A DNA stretch of 64,000 bases. Origin: Asterias rubens (lineage: Eukaryota > Echinodermata > Asteroidea > Forcipulatida > Asteriidae). The DNA lies in NCBI RefSeq assembly GCF_902459465.1, contig NC_047072.1:16907776-16971775 (forward strand), in the 5' to 3' direction. Position numbers and translations under genes: made by a program. The notes under the pieces are model-generated. The model did no database searches and was not told the DNA's origin. It worked only from the letters and a program-made list of their open reading frames with translations. Positions 35,801 to 40,276 of the stretch are shown piece by piece. The stretch's first letter is position 1. The number at the start of each line of letters is the position of its first letter.

Positions 35801-36594
35801 ACAGTAAACCGAGTTTATACAAAAGTGGGTGTTGTCATCAAATTTGGGGTCTAAAAAATATTTTATTTGATTACTCCACCAGCTTAATTACTAATTAGCC
35901 CAAATTATAGGATGGATCAATAGGAAACAAGAAGAAATGTTTAAGTTTTAGATGCCCGAGGAAAACCCACGCAATGAAAAGAATGCAAGGCTCCATCCAG
36001 TCCGCCGTCATGTTACTGTAGTGGGAATCCCTGTAGTGTTTACTGGTTCTAATCTCGACCTTTGTTGCATGCATACCTTTTTTAATAGACTTTATGTTTC
36101 AAAAATCTGTAAATTATAGGGGGCTATACAATTTACAAACAGACAAACAGTTAACACCTGTGACCTAATTTAAACATGTTAAAAAAACACATACTTTTCA
36201 CAAACTAAACAACTGGATTTGTTATGATTTTTTTAGAGTAAGAAACGCAGCAAAAAAGAAACAAATCGTTCAGTTAATTATTCATCCCACTCCCTAAATC
36301 AAAACAAATATACATTGATACTGCTGTAATGTATCACTACCTACACCAGCTACACTACCTACTTCGTGTTCTTCATTCTTTCATTCATATACAATGTGTA
36401 CACACCTACTTACACAGTACACGTAACGTACAGTGTGGGGAAAGAGTGCACAAACCACCGACTGTGTGTGAGAGTCGAGTGCGTAAAATCACACTGCAAA
36501 GTGGTTGCATCGGTCTTGAATTTCTCTCCCTTCCACCTCAAATATTCCAAAAATGCACCCTTCACCATTCACCCTGTATCATACACTCACCCAT
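5707..36594 (-). CDS. SH3KBP1: CD2AP/CIN85-family adaptor protein, complete 14-exon gene
   Basis: Scaffold adaptor that links CBL-type ubiquitin ligases, endocytic proteins and actin capping protein through three SH3 domains. Exons, 5' to 3' on minus: 36591-36594, 29726-29883, 27979-28099, 27180-27437, 26481-26653, 25381-25537, 19194-19384, 18464-18506, 17888-18108, 13160-13310, 12039-12169, 9129-9323, 7151-7348, 5707-5883. All junctions are GT-AG with matching phases. The total of 2178 nt gives 725 aa, somewhat longer than vertebrate CIN85 or CD2AP (about 640-665 aa). Domain order: SH3-A (2-54), SH3-B (about 102-158), VKGVGFG motif (about 190), SH3-C (about 292-350), Pro/Ser-rich linker, CPI motif [17 protein letters not shown] (507-523), coiled coil (668-725). 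Traits of both vertebrate paralogues are present, so this is best read as the pre-duplication orthologue. The symbol is the nearer match at the coiled coil. Confidence 0.92.
5953..6252. mobile_element. Foldback element, AAAGCCATTGGACACTTTCGG family
   Basis: Ends read TAAAGCCATTGAACATATTCGGTAAA and its inverse TTTACCGAAAGTGTCCAATGGCTTTA, allowing for mismatches. A second copy lies at about 37248-37611. The interior shares the TTTTCACAGGTTTGTTAT block with the larger TTAAAGGCAGTGG family, so the two families are related. Confidence 0.7.
6253..7062 (+). mobile_element. tRNA-derived SINE, split by a foldback insertion
   Basis: The head resembles a tRNA-Leu/Ser body with a B box (GGGTTCGAGTCCC at about 6305) and is followed by the conserved SINE body (GACACTTAAGCAAGACGC, then GTCCTTTGGATGG, AAGAGAAGGGGTTC). 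The body is interrupted at 6538-6900 and resumes with the CCTTGCAGGAAAATACC tail. Other body copies are at 17322-17690 (minus), 39960-40145, 49596-49800 and 56764-58990. Confidence 0.7.
6538..6900. mobile_element. TTAA-bounded foldback MITE (family M1)
   Basis: Terminal inverted repeat starting TTAAAGGCAGTGGACACTAT and ending with its exact inverse. The interior is strongly self-complementary (GAGACCTCAGATTTAGAACT next to AACTTGAGGTCTGG). It has no coding capacity. The family is the commonest repeat in the window. Confidence 0.88.
7151..7348 (-). CDS. SH3KBP1: Adaptor exon 13: Pro/Ser-rich linker
   Basis: Codes 66 residues from [15 protein letters not shown] to [10 protein letters not shown]. 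Low-complexity, proline- and serine-rich, with an AMKKRPTSL basic patch and no folded domain. Acceptor CCGCAG, donor GTACTG, phases 0/0. It joins directly to the coiled coil, as in the family. Confidence 0.85.
7349..9128 (-). other. Adaptor intron 12
   Basis: Contains a GATAACG-type foldback (7661-7822). The rest is AT-rich with no recognisable gene; open frames here lack family signals. Confidence 0.6.
7661..7822. mobile_element. Small foldback element (GCAGCGATAACGATAACG family)
   Basis: Left end AAGGCCGAGTCACACTGCAG and right end CTGCAGTGGGACCGGGCCTT are inverse of each other with mismatches, and GATAACGATAAC opposes GTTATCGTTCTC. A second copy is at 35182-35362. Confidence 0.8.
9129..9323 (-). 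CDS. SH3KBP1: Adaptor exon 12: linker with a PWVMELRAR motif
   Basis: Codes 65 residues: [17 protein letters not shown], a Ser/Pro/Ala-rich stretch, then [17 protein letters not shown]. Phases 0/0 with a GTGATA donor. The W-x-x-E-L-R-x-R block followed by basic residues stands out from the disordered linker and looks like a short linear motif; I cannot name it with certainty. Confidence 0.85.
9324..12038 (-). other. Adaptor intron 11
   Basis: AT-rich. Holds a tRNA-like SINE head in minus orientation (10019-10110) with a SINE tail fragment (10125-10170). A short GAATATTCATGAGG direct repeat sits at about 9585-9650. No exon is required by phase between flanking exons and none was recognised. 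Confidence 0.6.
10019..10110 (-). mobile_element. tRNA-derived SINE head
   Basis: On minus it reads TCATGACAGAGCGGTCTAGT, and later GAGTGTGGGTTCAAATCC, which are A-box-like and B-box-like signals. It does not fold as a complete tRNA because acceptor ends do not pair, so it is a SINE fragment. Confidence 0.6.
12039..12169 (-). CDS. SH3KBP1: Adaptor exon 11: capping-protein interaction (CPI) motif
   Basis: Codes 43 complete residues plus a shared first codon. It contains [17 protein letters not shown], which fits the CPI consensus LxHxTxxRPK(x6)P at every fixed position. In CD2AP and CIN85 this motif binds the actin capping protein CP and modulates its barbed-end activity. The flanking [10 protein letters not shown] is flexible linker. 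Acceptor AACAG, donor GTAAGT. Confidence 0.92.
12170..13159 (-). other. Adaptor intron 10 with an M2 foldback
   Basis: Mostly a nearly perfect foldback element at 12721-13111. The remainder (12170-12720) shows no gene. Confidence 0.7.
12721..13111. mobile_element. TTAA-bounded foldback MITE (family M2), nearly full palindrome
   Basis: Starts TTAAAGGAACACGTTGCCTT and ends with the inverse. The two arms match along almost the whole length and meet in a hairpin centre at about 12897-12945 (GGGAGTCAAATTTTTGACTCCC). Other copies are 33876-34261 and a truncated one from 40794. Confidence 0.9.
13160..13310 (-). CDS. SH3KBP1: Adaptor exon 10: proline-rich linker
   Basis: Codes [19 protein letters not shown] to [23 protein letters not shown] and basic patches are typical of SH3-binding linkers in this family. 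Phase 0 in, phase 1 out; donor GTTAGT. Confidence 0.88.
13403..13562. mobile_element. Foldback element, CCCAATTTCATRAAGC family
   Basis: Left end GGCCAATTTCATAAAGCTGC and right end TTTATGAAACTGGGC are inverted, with GCTTAA/TTAGCA interior. Relatives: about 24591-24829, 32929-33178, 47487-47740 and a remnant at 38815-38905. Confidence 0.65.
13643..14206. mobile_element. Inverted-dimer tRNA-SINE with 12-bp target duplication
   Basis: Two copies of one SINE face each other. The tRNA-like head (CTCGGTAGTCTAGTTGGTAA, then GGGTTCGAATCCCACCC) and the tail (GATGTTAAATTTGCATCGG) occur on both strands. The whole block is flanked by CAGAACAACACA at 13631-13642 and again at 14207-14218, and the outer sequence reads continuously (GCGAAAACC, then GGAAACCAG) once the block is removed. 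Confidence 0.85.
14767..14790. repeat. Poly-G run
   Basis: Uninterrupted guanine run of about 12 bases within a short unique region; length is likely assembly-uncertain. Confidence 0.7.
14985..15050 (-). mobile_element. tRNA-like SINE fragment
   Basis: On minus it reads CCCTCGTAGCCCAGTGGTCA and later a T-arm-like segment with GGGTCACGTGTTCGAGAGCC. It is not a complete cloverleaf, so it is annotated as a tRNA-derived fragment. Confidence 0.5.
15230..15410. promoter_or_regulatory. CpG-rich island in adaptor intron 9 (candidate internal promoter)
   Basis: A short GC- and CpG-rich block in otherwise AT-rich DNA. It lies upstream (minus) of exons 10-14, which encode the CPI motif and coiled coil, and downstream of all SH3 exons. 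Vertebrate CIN85/Ruk has short isoforms from internal promoters. Promoter function here is inference from composition and position. Confidence 0.35.
15549..15582. repeat. Poly-G / poly-C hairpin
   Basis: A run of about ten G is followed after a few bases by a run of about eighteen C, so the strand can fold on itself. It sits next to a GGTTCCACC SINE-like remnant. Run lengths may be unreliable. Confidence 0.75.
16968..17043 (-). mobile_element. tRNA-like SINE head
   Basis: On minus: GGGCTAGATAGCCCAGTTGG, then TAGAGCGGCGGCACG and TGTGGGTCCAAATCCCAC, giving A-box-like, anticodon-arm-like and T-arm segments. The 3' end does not pair with the 5' end, so it is not called as a tRNA gene. Confidence 0.55.
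17322..17690 (-). mobile_element. SINE body and (TAA)n tail
   Basis: Contains the reverse complement of the shared SINE body (AAGTCCTTCGGATGGGACG, CACATGGGACC on the plus read) and ends at an (AAT)n tract with GCGCACGTATCTACC, the 3' end shared by many SINEs here. Confidence 0.7.
17888..18108 (-). CDS. SH3KBP1: Adaptor exon 9: long Pro/Ser-rich linker
   Basis: Codes 73 complete residues from [17 protein letters not shown] to [10 protein letters not shown]. Rich in P, S and charged residues with many PxxP patterns and no folded domain. Phase 1 in, 0 out; donor GTAAGA. Confidence 0.88.
18109..18463 (-). other. Adaptor intron 8
   Basis: Contains a decayed fragment of the M1 foldback family (about 18285-18442). 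Nothing else is recognised. Confidence 0.55.
18464..18506 (-). CDS. SH3KBP1: Adaptor exon 8: micro-exon
   Basis: A 43-nt exon coding [14 protein letters not shown], flanked by TTGTAG and GTAAGAG. Short basic/proline segment just after SH3-C, comparable to the KKPPPP segment after SH3-C in CIN85. Reading frame is preserved with both neighbours. Confidence 0.85.
18733..18905. mobile_element. Small repeat, CCTTGGTGCCCTTG family
   Basis: Shares AGGCCTGATACTTCACRGAG, TCATTGCCTTGGTGCCCTTG and ATGCCTTGGTGCCCTTGCCC blocks with copies at about 23858-24015, 27476-27668, 31180-31372 and 33207-33384. Ends are inverse-like (AGGCCTG / CAGGCCT). Non-coding. Confidence 0.75.
19002..19190 (+). mobile_element. 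SINE with GGGTACCTGTGAGGG body and (TTA)n tail
   Basis: Contains GGGTACCTGTGAGGGTAGAG, GACCAGGGCACTAATG and AAGCGCATTGATACGG, and ends in (TTATTA)n. Related copies, all on plus, are at about 34485-34640 and 56547-56720. Confidence 0.65.
19194..19384 (-). CDS. SH3KBP1: Adaptor exon 7: third SH3 domain (SH3-C)
   Basis: Codes [20 protein letters not shown], the acidic RT-loop segment [32 protein letters not shown] and MLPPEKE. It has the ALYDY-like strand, acidic RT loop, WW and FPDNFV signatures of a complete SH3. Phase 1 in, 0 out; donor GTCAGT. The match to SH3-C of CIN85 extends into LLPP after the domain. Confidence 0.95.
20166..20489. mobile_element. M1 foldback MITE
   Basis: Begins TTAAAGGCAGTGGACACTAT and ends with a diverged inverse (CAGTGTCTAGAGTCTTTAA). 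Slightly shorter than the 6538 copy. Confidence 0.8.
21210..21320 (-). mobile_element. tRNA-derived SINE head
   Basis: On minus: CGTGGCCGAGTGGATAAGAG, GGAGTGTGGGTTCGAATCCC and GTGTTCCTGAGCAAGACAC. These are A-box and B-box signals of the tRNA-Leu/Ser-like SINE found at 39655, 26330 and 56764. Confidence 0.65.
21330..21371. repeat. (GTTT)n microsatellite
   Basis: About ten tandem GTTT units next to the SINE head. Confidence 0.9.
22326..22748. mobile_element. M1 foldback MITE
   Basis: Inverted ends (TTAAAGGCACTGAAAATTAT at left, TCCAGTGTCTTTAA at right). An internal small hairpin (CATAGAGAAAGCTTTCTCTATG, about 22573-22594) distinguishes this copy from the others. Confidence 0.8.
24591..24829. 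mobile_element. Foldback element, AATTTCATAGAGCTGCTTAA family
   Basis: Left GGCCAATTTCATAGAGCTGC and right GCAGCTCTATGAAATTGGAC are near-perfect inverse arms continuing through TTAAGCA/TGCTTAA. Confidence 0.8.
25381..25537 (-). CDS. SH3KBP1: Adaptor exon 6: charged linker between SH3-B and SH3-C
   Basis: Codes [19 protein letters not shown] and then a very Lys/Glu-rich stretch ([20 protein letters not shown]). Predicted disordered or helical linker, no domain. Phase 0 in, 1 out; donor GTAAGT. Confidence 0.88.
25926..26326. mobile_element. Large foldback element
   Basis: Arms are inverse: CACAGATTTACATTAAACTT opposes TTTAATGTAAATCTGTGGAC, and GTTTTTGAGAAATGAGTAAA opposes TTTACTCATTTCTCAAAAAC, meeting at TAACCAGTTATG / CATAACTGGTTA. 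Probably the same broad group as the element at 37248-37611. Confidence 0.8.
26330..26420 (-). mobile_element. tRNA-derived SINE head
   Basis: On minus: GTGTCGTGGCTGAGCGGATA and AGAGTGTGGGTTCCAGAG. It is a decayed copy of the tRNA-Leu/Ser-like SINE. Confidence 0.6.
26481..26653 (-). CDS. SH3KBP1: Adaptor exon 5: linker with VKGVGFG motif
   Basis: Codes [20 protein letters not shown], continuing [17 protein letters not shown] and ending SSELAQKR. The [11 protein letters not shown]...KLR block is a conserved signature after SH3-B in CD2AP/CIN85 proteins. Phase 1 in, 0 out; donor GTACGTG. Confidence 0.93.
26654..27179 (-). other. Adaptor intron 4
   Basis: 526 bp with no recognised repeat or exon. 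Confidence 0.6.
27180..27437 (-). CDS. SH3KBP1: Adaptor exon 4: second SH3 domain (SH3-B)
   Basis: Codes [20 protein letters not shown], then [40 protein letters not shown] and an acidic tail ending KSTERP. Complete SH3 with acidic RT loop, WW and MFPSNFV, the last typical of SH3-B in this family. Phase 1 in, 1 out. Confidence 0.95.
27438..27978 (-). other. Adaptor intron 3
   Basis: Contains a CCTTGGTGCCCTTG element (27476-27668) and an M1 fragment (about 27680-27815). Confidence 0.65.
27979..28099 (-). CDS. SH3KBP1: Adaptor exon 3: linker between SH3-A and SH3-B
   Basis: Codes [40 protein letters not shown] and the first base of the next codon. It contains a tandem KAVPE repeat, so a small internal duplication is visible. 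Acceptor TTTTAG, donor GTACGT. Confidence 0.9.
28277..28512. repeat. Degenerate minisatellite (ACCCCTATGTTCCAAC-like)
   Basis: Loose tandem copies of a unit of about 15-20 bp with CACCCCTA and TGTTCC(A)AC cores. A TACATGTACATGTAC palindrome is embedded at about 28396. Confidence 0.6.
28760..29045 (+). mobile_element. tRNA-derived SINE (CTCGGTRGTCTAGTTGG family)
   Basis: Contains TCTCGGTGGTCTAGTTGGTA and GTGGGTTTGAATCCCACC and the tail ATGGGTAAAAA. Same family as 13643-14206; this copy is single. Confidence 0.75.
29280..29662 (-). mobile_element. tRNA-derived SINE interrupted by a foldback
   Basis: Minus-oriented copy: TTTGGTTTTACCC tail at left and tRNA-like head (AGTGGGATTTTAACCCACAA on the plus read) at right. 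The element at 29384-29541 sits inside it. Confidence 0.65.
29384..29541. mobile_element. Small foldback (GGTTCATACTTCCTGC family)
   Basis: Left AGGTTCATACTTCTTCCTGC and right GCATTTGCAGTAAGTATGAA, followed by CCGGGCCTTA, are inverted. A second copy is at 56330-56497. Confidence 0.8.
29726..29883 (-). CDS. SH3KBP1: Adaptor exon 2: first SH3 domain (SH3-A)
   Basis: Codes [20 protein letters not shown], then [20 protein letters not shown] and [12 protein letters not shown]. Complete SH3 with the FDYEA strand, DDEL RT loop, WW and LFPDNFV. In the family SH3-A binds CBL-type PxxxPR ligands. Phase 1 in, 0 out; acceptor TTCACAG. Confidence 0.95.
30233..30623. mobile_element. M1 foldback MITE
   Basis: Ends TTAAAGACACTGGACACTAT and inverse ACCAATAGTGTCCACTGCCTTTAA (right). 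Inverted interior around GAGACCTCAAATTC / TCTGAGGTGTCG. Confidence 0.85.
31180..31372. mobile_element. CCTTGGTGCCCTTG-family small repeat (reverse copy)
   Basis: Contains GGGCAAGGGCACCAAGGCAT, CAAGGCACTGACCAGGGGGC and GAGGCAATCGCCTTCGT, the reverse complement of the 18733 copy. Confidence 0.7.
31879..32268. mobile_element. M1 foldback MITE
   Basis: Both ends intact (TTAAAGGCAGTGGACACTAT and inverse). Central palindrome of GAGACCTCAAGTT / AACTTGAGGTCTC is nearly perfect. Confidence 0.88.
32929..33178. mobile_element. Foldback element, GGGCCCAATTTYAT family
   Basis: Arms GGCCCAATTTTATTAAGCCT and AGGATTTATGAAGTTGGG; interior AACAGGATTACCAACC opposes GGTTGGTAATCCTGTT. Confidence 0.78.
33207..33384. 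mobile_element. CCTTGGTGCCCTTG-family small repeat
   Basis: Begins AAGCCTGATACTTCACGGAG, includes CATTGCCTTGGTGCCCTTGA and ends GCATACAGGCCTG. Confidence 0.75.
33493..33879. mobile_element. M1 foldback MITE, abutting M2
   Basis: Complete M1 copy whose right TTAA (33876-33879) is also the left TTAA of the neighbouring M2 element. Confidence 0.88.
33876..34261. mobile_element. M2 foldback MITE, abutting M1
   Basis: TTAAAGGAACACATTGCCTT at left and the inverse at right. Hairpin centre GGGAGTCAAAAATTTGACTCCC at about 34059-34080 is perfect. Both arms carry open frames that are merely mirror images. Confidence 0.9.
34485..34640 (+). mobile_element. SINE-like repeat with GTTATTATTG-type tail
   Basis: Shares GGAATGAAATAATGGCCCAG and GTGACCAGGAGTAATAATGT with the 56547 and 19002 copies and ends in a TATTATTATTG tail. 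Confidence 0.55.
35182..35362. mobile_element. Small foldback element (GATAACG family)
   Basis: AAGGCCCGGTCCCACTGCAG opposes CTGCAGTGTGACTCGGCCTT. GAACGCATTCCATTGGTTGA opposes TCAACCAATAGAATGCGTTC. Confidence 0.88.
36591..36594 (-). CDS. SH3KBP1: Adaptor exon 1: initiator ATG plus one base
   Basis: The minus strand reads ACAATGG followed by GTGAGTG. ATG plus G joins the SH3-A exon (CGGAGGCT) to give M-A-E-A-V-V, in frame with phase 1. In vertebrate CIN85 and CD2AP the first coding exon is likewise minimal (MV followed by the SH3-A strand). The call rests on the donor, the phase and the family pattern; a transcript would confirm it. Confidence 0.75.
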
Positions 36595-36900
36595 TGTAGC
36601 CTCTGCTATCGGTGACACATTTACAGGAAGTCAGAAAACGTCAAAATAGGCTGAAATATTCACGCTGATTTTGGGCCCAAGTAATGCATTTAAGTGCAAT
36701 TGAGTCGTAGTGTTCACTTCCGCAATCTATGACCTCCATGACCTTTTGTGGAATGAGGTCAAGTTGTCACGTGGTCTTATTTATATCGAACAGGTAAAAT
36801 CGCGCATCCGGAGGTCTTTTCGAAAAAACGGCTCGGGAATTTTCGGGATAAGGAAAGCACACGACTTCTAAAGTAGCCATAAATTATAGAGGTTCCTCCT
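36595..36900 (-). promoter_or_regulatory. 5' UTR and promoter region of the adaptor gene
   Basis: Region upstream (minus) of the inferred ATG. It becomes more CpG-containing around 36780-36860 (CGCGCATCCGG, CGGCTCGGG). No clear TATA box. The extent of the UTR cannot be fixed from sequence. Confidence 0.4.
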
Positions 36901-37247
36901 CTATGAAATAACTACTAACTAACGGGGTCTAAGCTCAAGCCGAGCCGCAGTTTCGAAAAGGGACACAGTCACCGGGTAATTAAAGAGGCAGCGTTTTCTA
37001 CCGACCTCTAGACTCACCAAAAAAATATGCAAGAAACATAGGCCCTAAAAATAAATAGCTAAAATTTAATATGGAGCTCATTCTGCGAAATACAAGTACT
37101 CAGACACAGAGCCTTTTATTTATTTTATTTGTGTAGAATATTCAGATCAAAGGCAGGCGCAAAAGGAGTCTCCGGGGCTGGCTCCAGCTCTCCACTTTCT
37201 TGCAGCCCCTCCATAACCCATTCTCCCAAGAAGTTCGTTAGATGATT

Positions 37248-37611
37248 AAAGCCATTGGACACTTTCGGTAAACAGTTTTATCCAAGGCCCACACTTCATG
37301 TATCACAACTTATATATAAAATAACAAACCTGTGAAAATCTAGGCTCGATCGGTCATCGGAGTCGGGAGACGGGAAAACCCACCCTTGTTTCCGCACGTT
37401 TCGCCGTGTCATGACATGTGTTTACTATAATCCGTAATTCTCGTTGTCGAGAATTGATAATTGCTTTAATGTTTTCTCAAAAAGTAAAGAATTTCATGGA
37501 ATAATATTTCAAGAGAAGTCTTTTACCATTACCTTCTCTGTAAACCCTGTAAGTTATTTGTAAATCTGTGAAATTTTGTTTTCTGTTCCGAAAAGTGTAT
37601 AATGGCTTTAA
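37248..37611. mobile_element. Foldback element, AAAGCCATTGGACACTTTCGG family
   Basis: Left TTAAAGCCATTGGACACTTT and right CCGAAAAGTGTATAATGGCT, then TTAA, are inverse with small changes. GTAATTCTCGTTGTCGAGAATT gives a central hairpin. Confidence 0.75.
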
Positions 37612-38084
37612 GATAGTGTCGCTAGAATACTAGACACAGTGCACACAATTAACAATTTTTTAAATGAACTGCTTTATTGTAGTGGTACTTTTGTTTATTG
37701 GTCTACAAGAATCATAGTAACCTTGTGTTGAAAGTGACGAATAACTTTTTAGTCGGGAGCAAACTTTTTGTGATGAGCGCCCTCTCGTGGGAATAATTAA
37801 AAATTTACACTGCAAACAAGACAGATCATCATCGGCAATGGTGCAATAAATAAACACTTTTCATTTGCACTCAAAGTGTTTTCTGTCAAATACGGAAGAT
37901 ACACTCTATTCCATCCGTAATTTTAGTCCATCTATTAATTTTGTGTTTTTCTTTTGAGTGTCAGGTGGTGACTTGAAATTTGTAATGAATGACCCAATCA
38001 CCTGTAAAGATTATTCTATCAATGGATGGATTGAATGACGTCATCGGCCGCCATCTCTTTATGAATTGTGCACGCATGGATGGG

Positions 38085-38165
38085 GAGCTATTGTTGGCTA
38101 AGCTATTATTATTGGCTGAGCTATTATTAGCTTTCCATGGATGGAGAGCTATTATTGGCTGAGAG
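38085..38165. repeat. Short minisatellite AGCTATTATTGGCTG
   Basis: Four imperfect copies of AGCTATTRTTGGCTRA, with GCATGGATGGGGAGC and CCATGGATGGAGAGC as the larger repeat boundaries. Confidence 0.75.
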
Positions 38166-38341
38166 TCGTGCGTATAATATAGCGAGGATTACGTCCGCGT
38201 GCACTTTCCATTGTTTTACACCAAAGATGGTGCATGGCGGTCATGACGCATTATAATCCATCATAATATCTTTACATTGGAAACGATAAGAGAAAGTATT
38301 CTCAATCCTAAATCTACAAATAATTAGAATAATTCAAATTG

Positions 38342-38347
38342 TTTATT
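38342..38347 (-). terminator. Candidate polyadenylation signal of gene A
   Basis: AATAAA on minus, about 60 bases after the gene A stop codon; a typical distance. Confidence 0.5.
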
Positions 38348-38406
38348 CAGAAGCAGCTTGACTATGGTCGAGATCGTCATACGAAGTAAAACCAATAGGC
38401 CTAAGA

Positions 38407-38494
38407 TTAGGCCTCTTCTTCTTGTTTACGTTTGTTGAACATCAGTATGTGGAACTTGTATCCATCCGGGGTCTTCTTGAATATGGCCAGAAAA
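38407..38494 (-). CDS. Gene A exon 4
   Basis: Codes FLAIFKKTPDGYKFHILMFN and KRKQEEEA then TAA. Acceptor TCACAG, phase 2. Confidence 0.87.
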
Positions 38495-40276
38495 CTGTGA
38501 CAAAAAAATAGTTTTTCAAAGACGTTTATTTGAAGTTGACTAAAATTTTAGTCTTTATTTCATCATGTGATACAAATTTTAAGTCAAAGTGGCCATACTA
38601 ATAAACTTCCCAGGCCCTAGCCGAATTGGCTGCTTTAACCACGGCTACGACTGTTGCTAAGTATGTTGCTAAGGACGTCCTATATACCTGAATGCATTAA
38701 GCGCGGAAATCTAGCCGTAGTGTAGCTGTAGCCAATAATTCGGACACGACCTCAGTTCGGTTGCTTTTATGTGTATGAGACAAGAAGAAGATGGCTGCAG
38801 CATGCAGGTGTAAACTTAATGTAATTTTGGCTGGTAAGTGTTTCTTTTAAGCAATACTTTTCTGTGCTTAGCAATTTGTTGTGTTTACAGCGTGAAATTG
38901 GGCCATGCTTATAGAGAAATAGTTATCTAATGGGATGAACTCACTTCCCTTCAATGTACTTTTCACCCAAGTCGTTGAAAAACTTGAAGTGATGCCTCTC
39001 GTAGACTAAGTTCTCATCTTTATCCATAGCCTCGATCTCTTTATAATCGTCTTCTATGCTAGCTGCTCTCTCAGCGATGTTATCAGCCACCAATCGTATC
39101 TCTGCAGTAAGAAAACCAGGTACCAGTTATTAATAAATGAAACGGGTTGTGAACTAAGCATCGAAAATCTTAGGGATAGACATATAGCCTTTTCGAAACA
39201 ACGGCTTCTGCTTTGGATTCGGCTTCAGGCTAGCTTGGCTCCGCGGTTGACAATATTGCGCTTGGCGTAGTGTAAGAGACATCATAAAGACAATAAAACA
39301 AAGCTAAATGGAAATGGGCTGGACACACTGCCCAAACAAAATAACAATAGAAGTACAACAAGAATAATGTAATAGTAATTAGATGTTATTTTTTGATAAG
39401 AATTAATGTATAACTGAAAAACTTAAATAGTAAGTACCGTCATGTCCAACAAAGGGCGGGAATCCGTCAATCAGTATCATGGCATTTTTGTCGAACAAAC
39501 TCAGTACAGCCTCCGTATCTTGTTCATTGCTGTAACGAACAACATTCTCGATAACGCAGATAATAACATCTGTAAATAAAAAAATAATATATCTTACGTT
39601 TGACAACTCTATACAATACAGTACACATAGAACACTATAAACCAATAATTACGAAGGGGAATGAGCCAATCGGTTAAAAGCACTGGACTCAAGCTCTGGT
39701 GTTTCTGATCAGCAGCGTGTGGATTCAAGTCCCAGTCGTGGAACTTGCGTCACTGAGCAAGACACAGGAACTATCCCAGTCGTGACACATCAGCAGCCGA
39801 TTCCACGAAAGGCTAGGATTAATCCATGATCTGGAGATAGGACGAGTAAACTCGTCCAAACTTAGGATGGGTTCAATGCGTTCTAACGTCTATGGTTACG
39901 GAACTTAACTTGTCTCAAGTCCTAAGATTAATCCAATAGTAAGTTACATACAAATAATTTTGTGAAAATGACGGTTGTGTCCTCAAGCGAGACACTTATA
40001 ACCATGATGCTTCGTCCTTCGGATGGGGCGTAAAGCTGTTGGTCCCGTGTGTTGTGTATTACGCACGTAAAAGAACACATTGCAATTATCAGACAGGGAA
40101 GGGGTTGCTTGACCCACAGCACCTTGTACATTGTAGGAAAATACAGTTAATATAAATATTTAGTTTACCAATTATTTACCTCGAAGATTATCTGGTTCTT
40201 CCGTCAGATTTTCATCCCCAGATTGAGTCAACACACCTACCGCCAGAAGCAGGGGTACAAGGTTGACGAGAAACAT
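38407..40276 (-). CDS. Gene A: small secreted NTF2/SnoaL-like protein, 4 exons
   Basis: Exons on minus: 40180-40276, 39438-39569, 38945-39101, 38407-38494; total 474 nt, 157 aa. The start MFLVNLVPLLLAVGVLTQSG is a hydrophobic signal peptide. The body (VIENVVRYSNEQDTEAVLSL, MILIDGFPPFVGHDG, EIRLVADNIAERAASIEDDY, FLAIFKKTPDGYKFHILMFN) has the helix-then-beta layout of the NTF2-like fold (SnoaL/DUF4440 type): a repeated-use helix, 'F.DGxPPFxGxD' loop and final strands. The fold assignment is by pattern, not a database hit. Intron phases (1,1,2) match genes B and C exactly. Gene A lies head-to-head with B, about 1.5 kb apart, and is the most diverged of the three; its tail ends KRKQEEEA. Function unknown. 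Confidence 0.85.
38945..39101 (-). CDS. Gene A exon 3
   Basis: Codes EIRLVADNIAERAASIEDDY to FFNDLGEKYIEG. Same 157-nt length as exon 3 of B and C. Acceptor TGCAG, donor GTGAGT. Confidence 0.88.
39438..39569 (-). CDS. Gene A exon 2
   Basis: Codes DVIICVIENVVRYSNEQDTE and LIDGFPPFVGHD. 132 nt, as in B and C. Acceptor TTACAG, donor GTACTT. Confidence 0.88.
39655..40145 (+). mobile_element. tRNA-derived SINE in gene A intron 1, interrupted
   Basis: Head at 39665-39785 (AATCGGTTAAAAGCACTGGA, GTGTGGATTCAAGTCCCAG) and body at 39960-40145 (CGTCCTTCGGATGGGGCGTA). The 39790-39955 segment has inverted TAGGATTAATCC / GATTAATCCAA-like ends and is probably another insertion. The SINE is on the opposite strand to gene A. 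Confidence 0.6.
40180..40276 (-). CDS. Gene A exon 1 with signal peptide
   Basis: Codes MFLVNLVPLLLAVGVLTQSG, then DENLTEEPDNLR. The ATG is chosen because it starts the signal peptide and is shared in position with genes B and C. Donor GTAAAT. Confidence 0.88.

Larger units (their letters stand above)
29884..36590 (-). other. Adaptor intron 1 (6.7 kb)
   Basis: Repeat-dense. Holds a SINE 3' tail (about 29904-29990), M1 copies (30233-30623, 31879-32268, 33493-33879), an M2 copy (33876-34261), CCTTGG elements (31180-31372, 33207-33384), an AATTTCAT foldback (32929-33178), a SINE (34485-34640), a tRNA-like fragment (30895-30970) and a GATAACG foldback (35182-35362). From 35363 to 36590 no repeat is recognised. 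Confidence 0.65.
36901..38341. other. Intergenic region between adaptor gene and NTF2-like gene A
   Basis: Contains a TTTCGAAA-type foldback remnant (about 36925-36975), a foldback (37248-37611), a CTCF-like motif (37776-37791) and an AGCTATTATTGGCTG minisatellite (38085-38165). No gene recognised. Confidence 0.6.
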
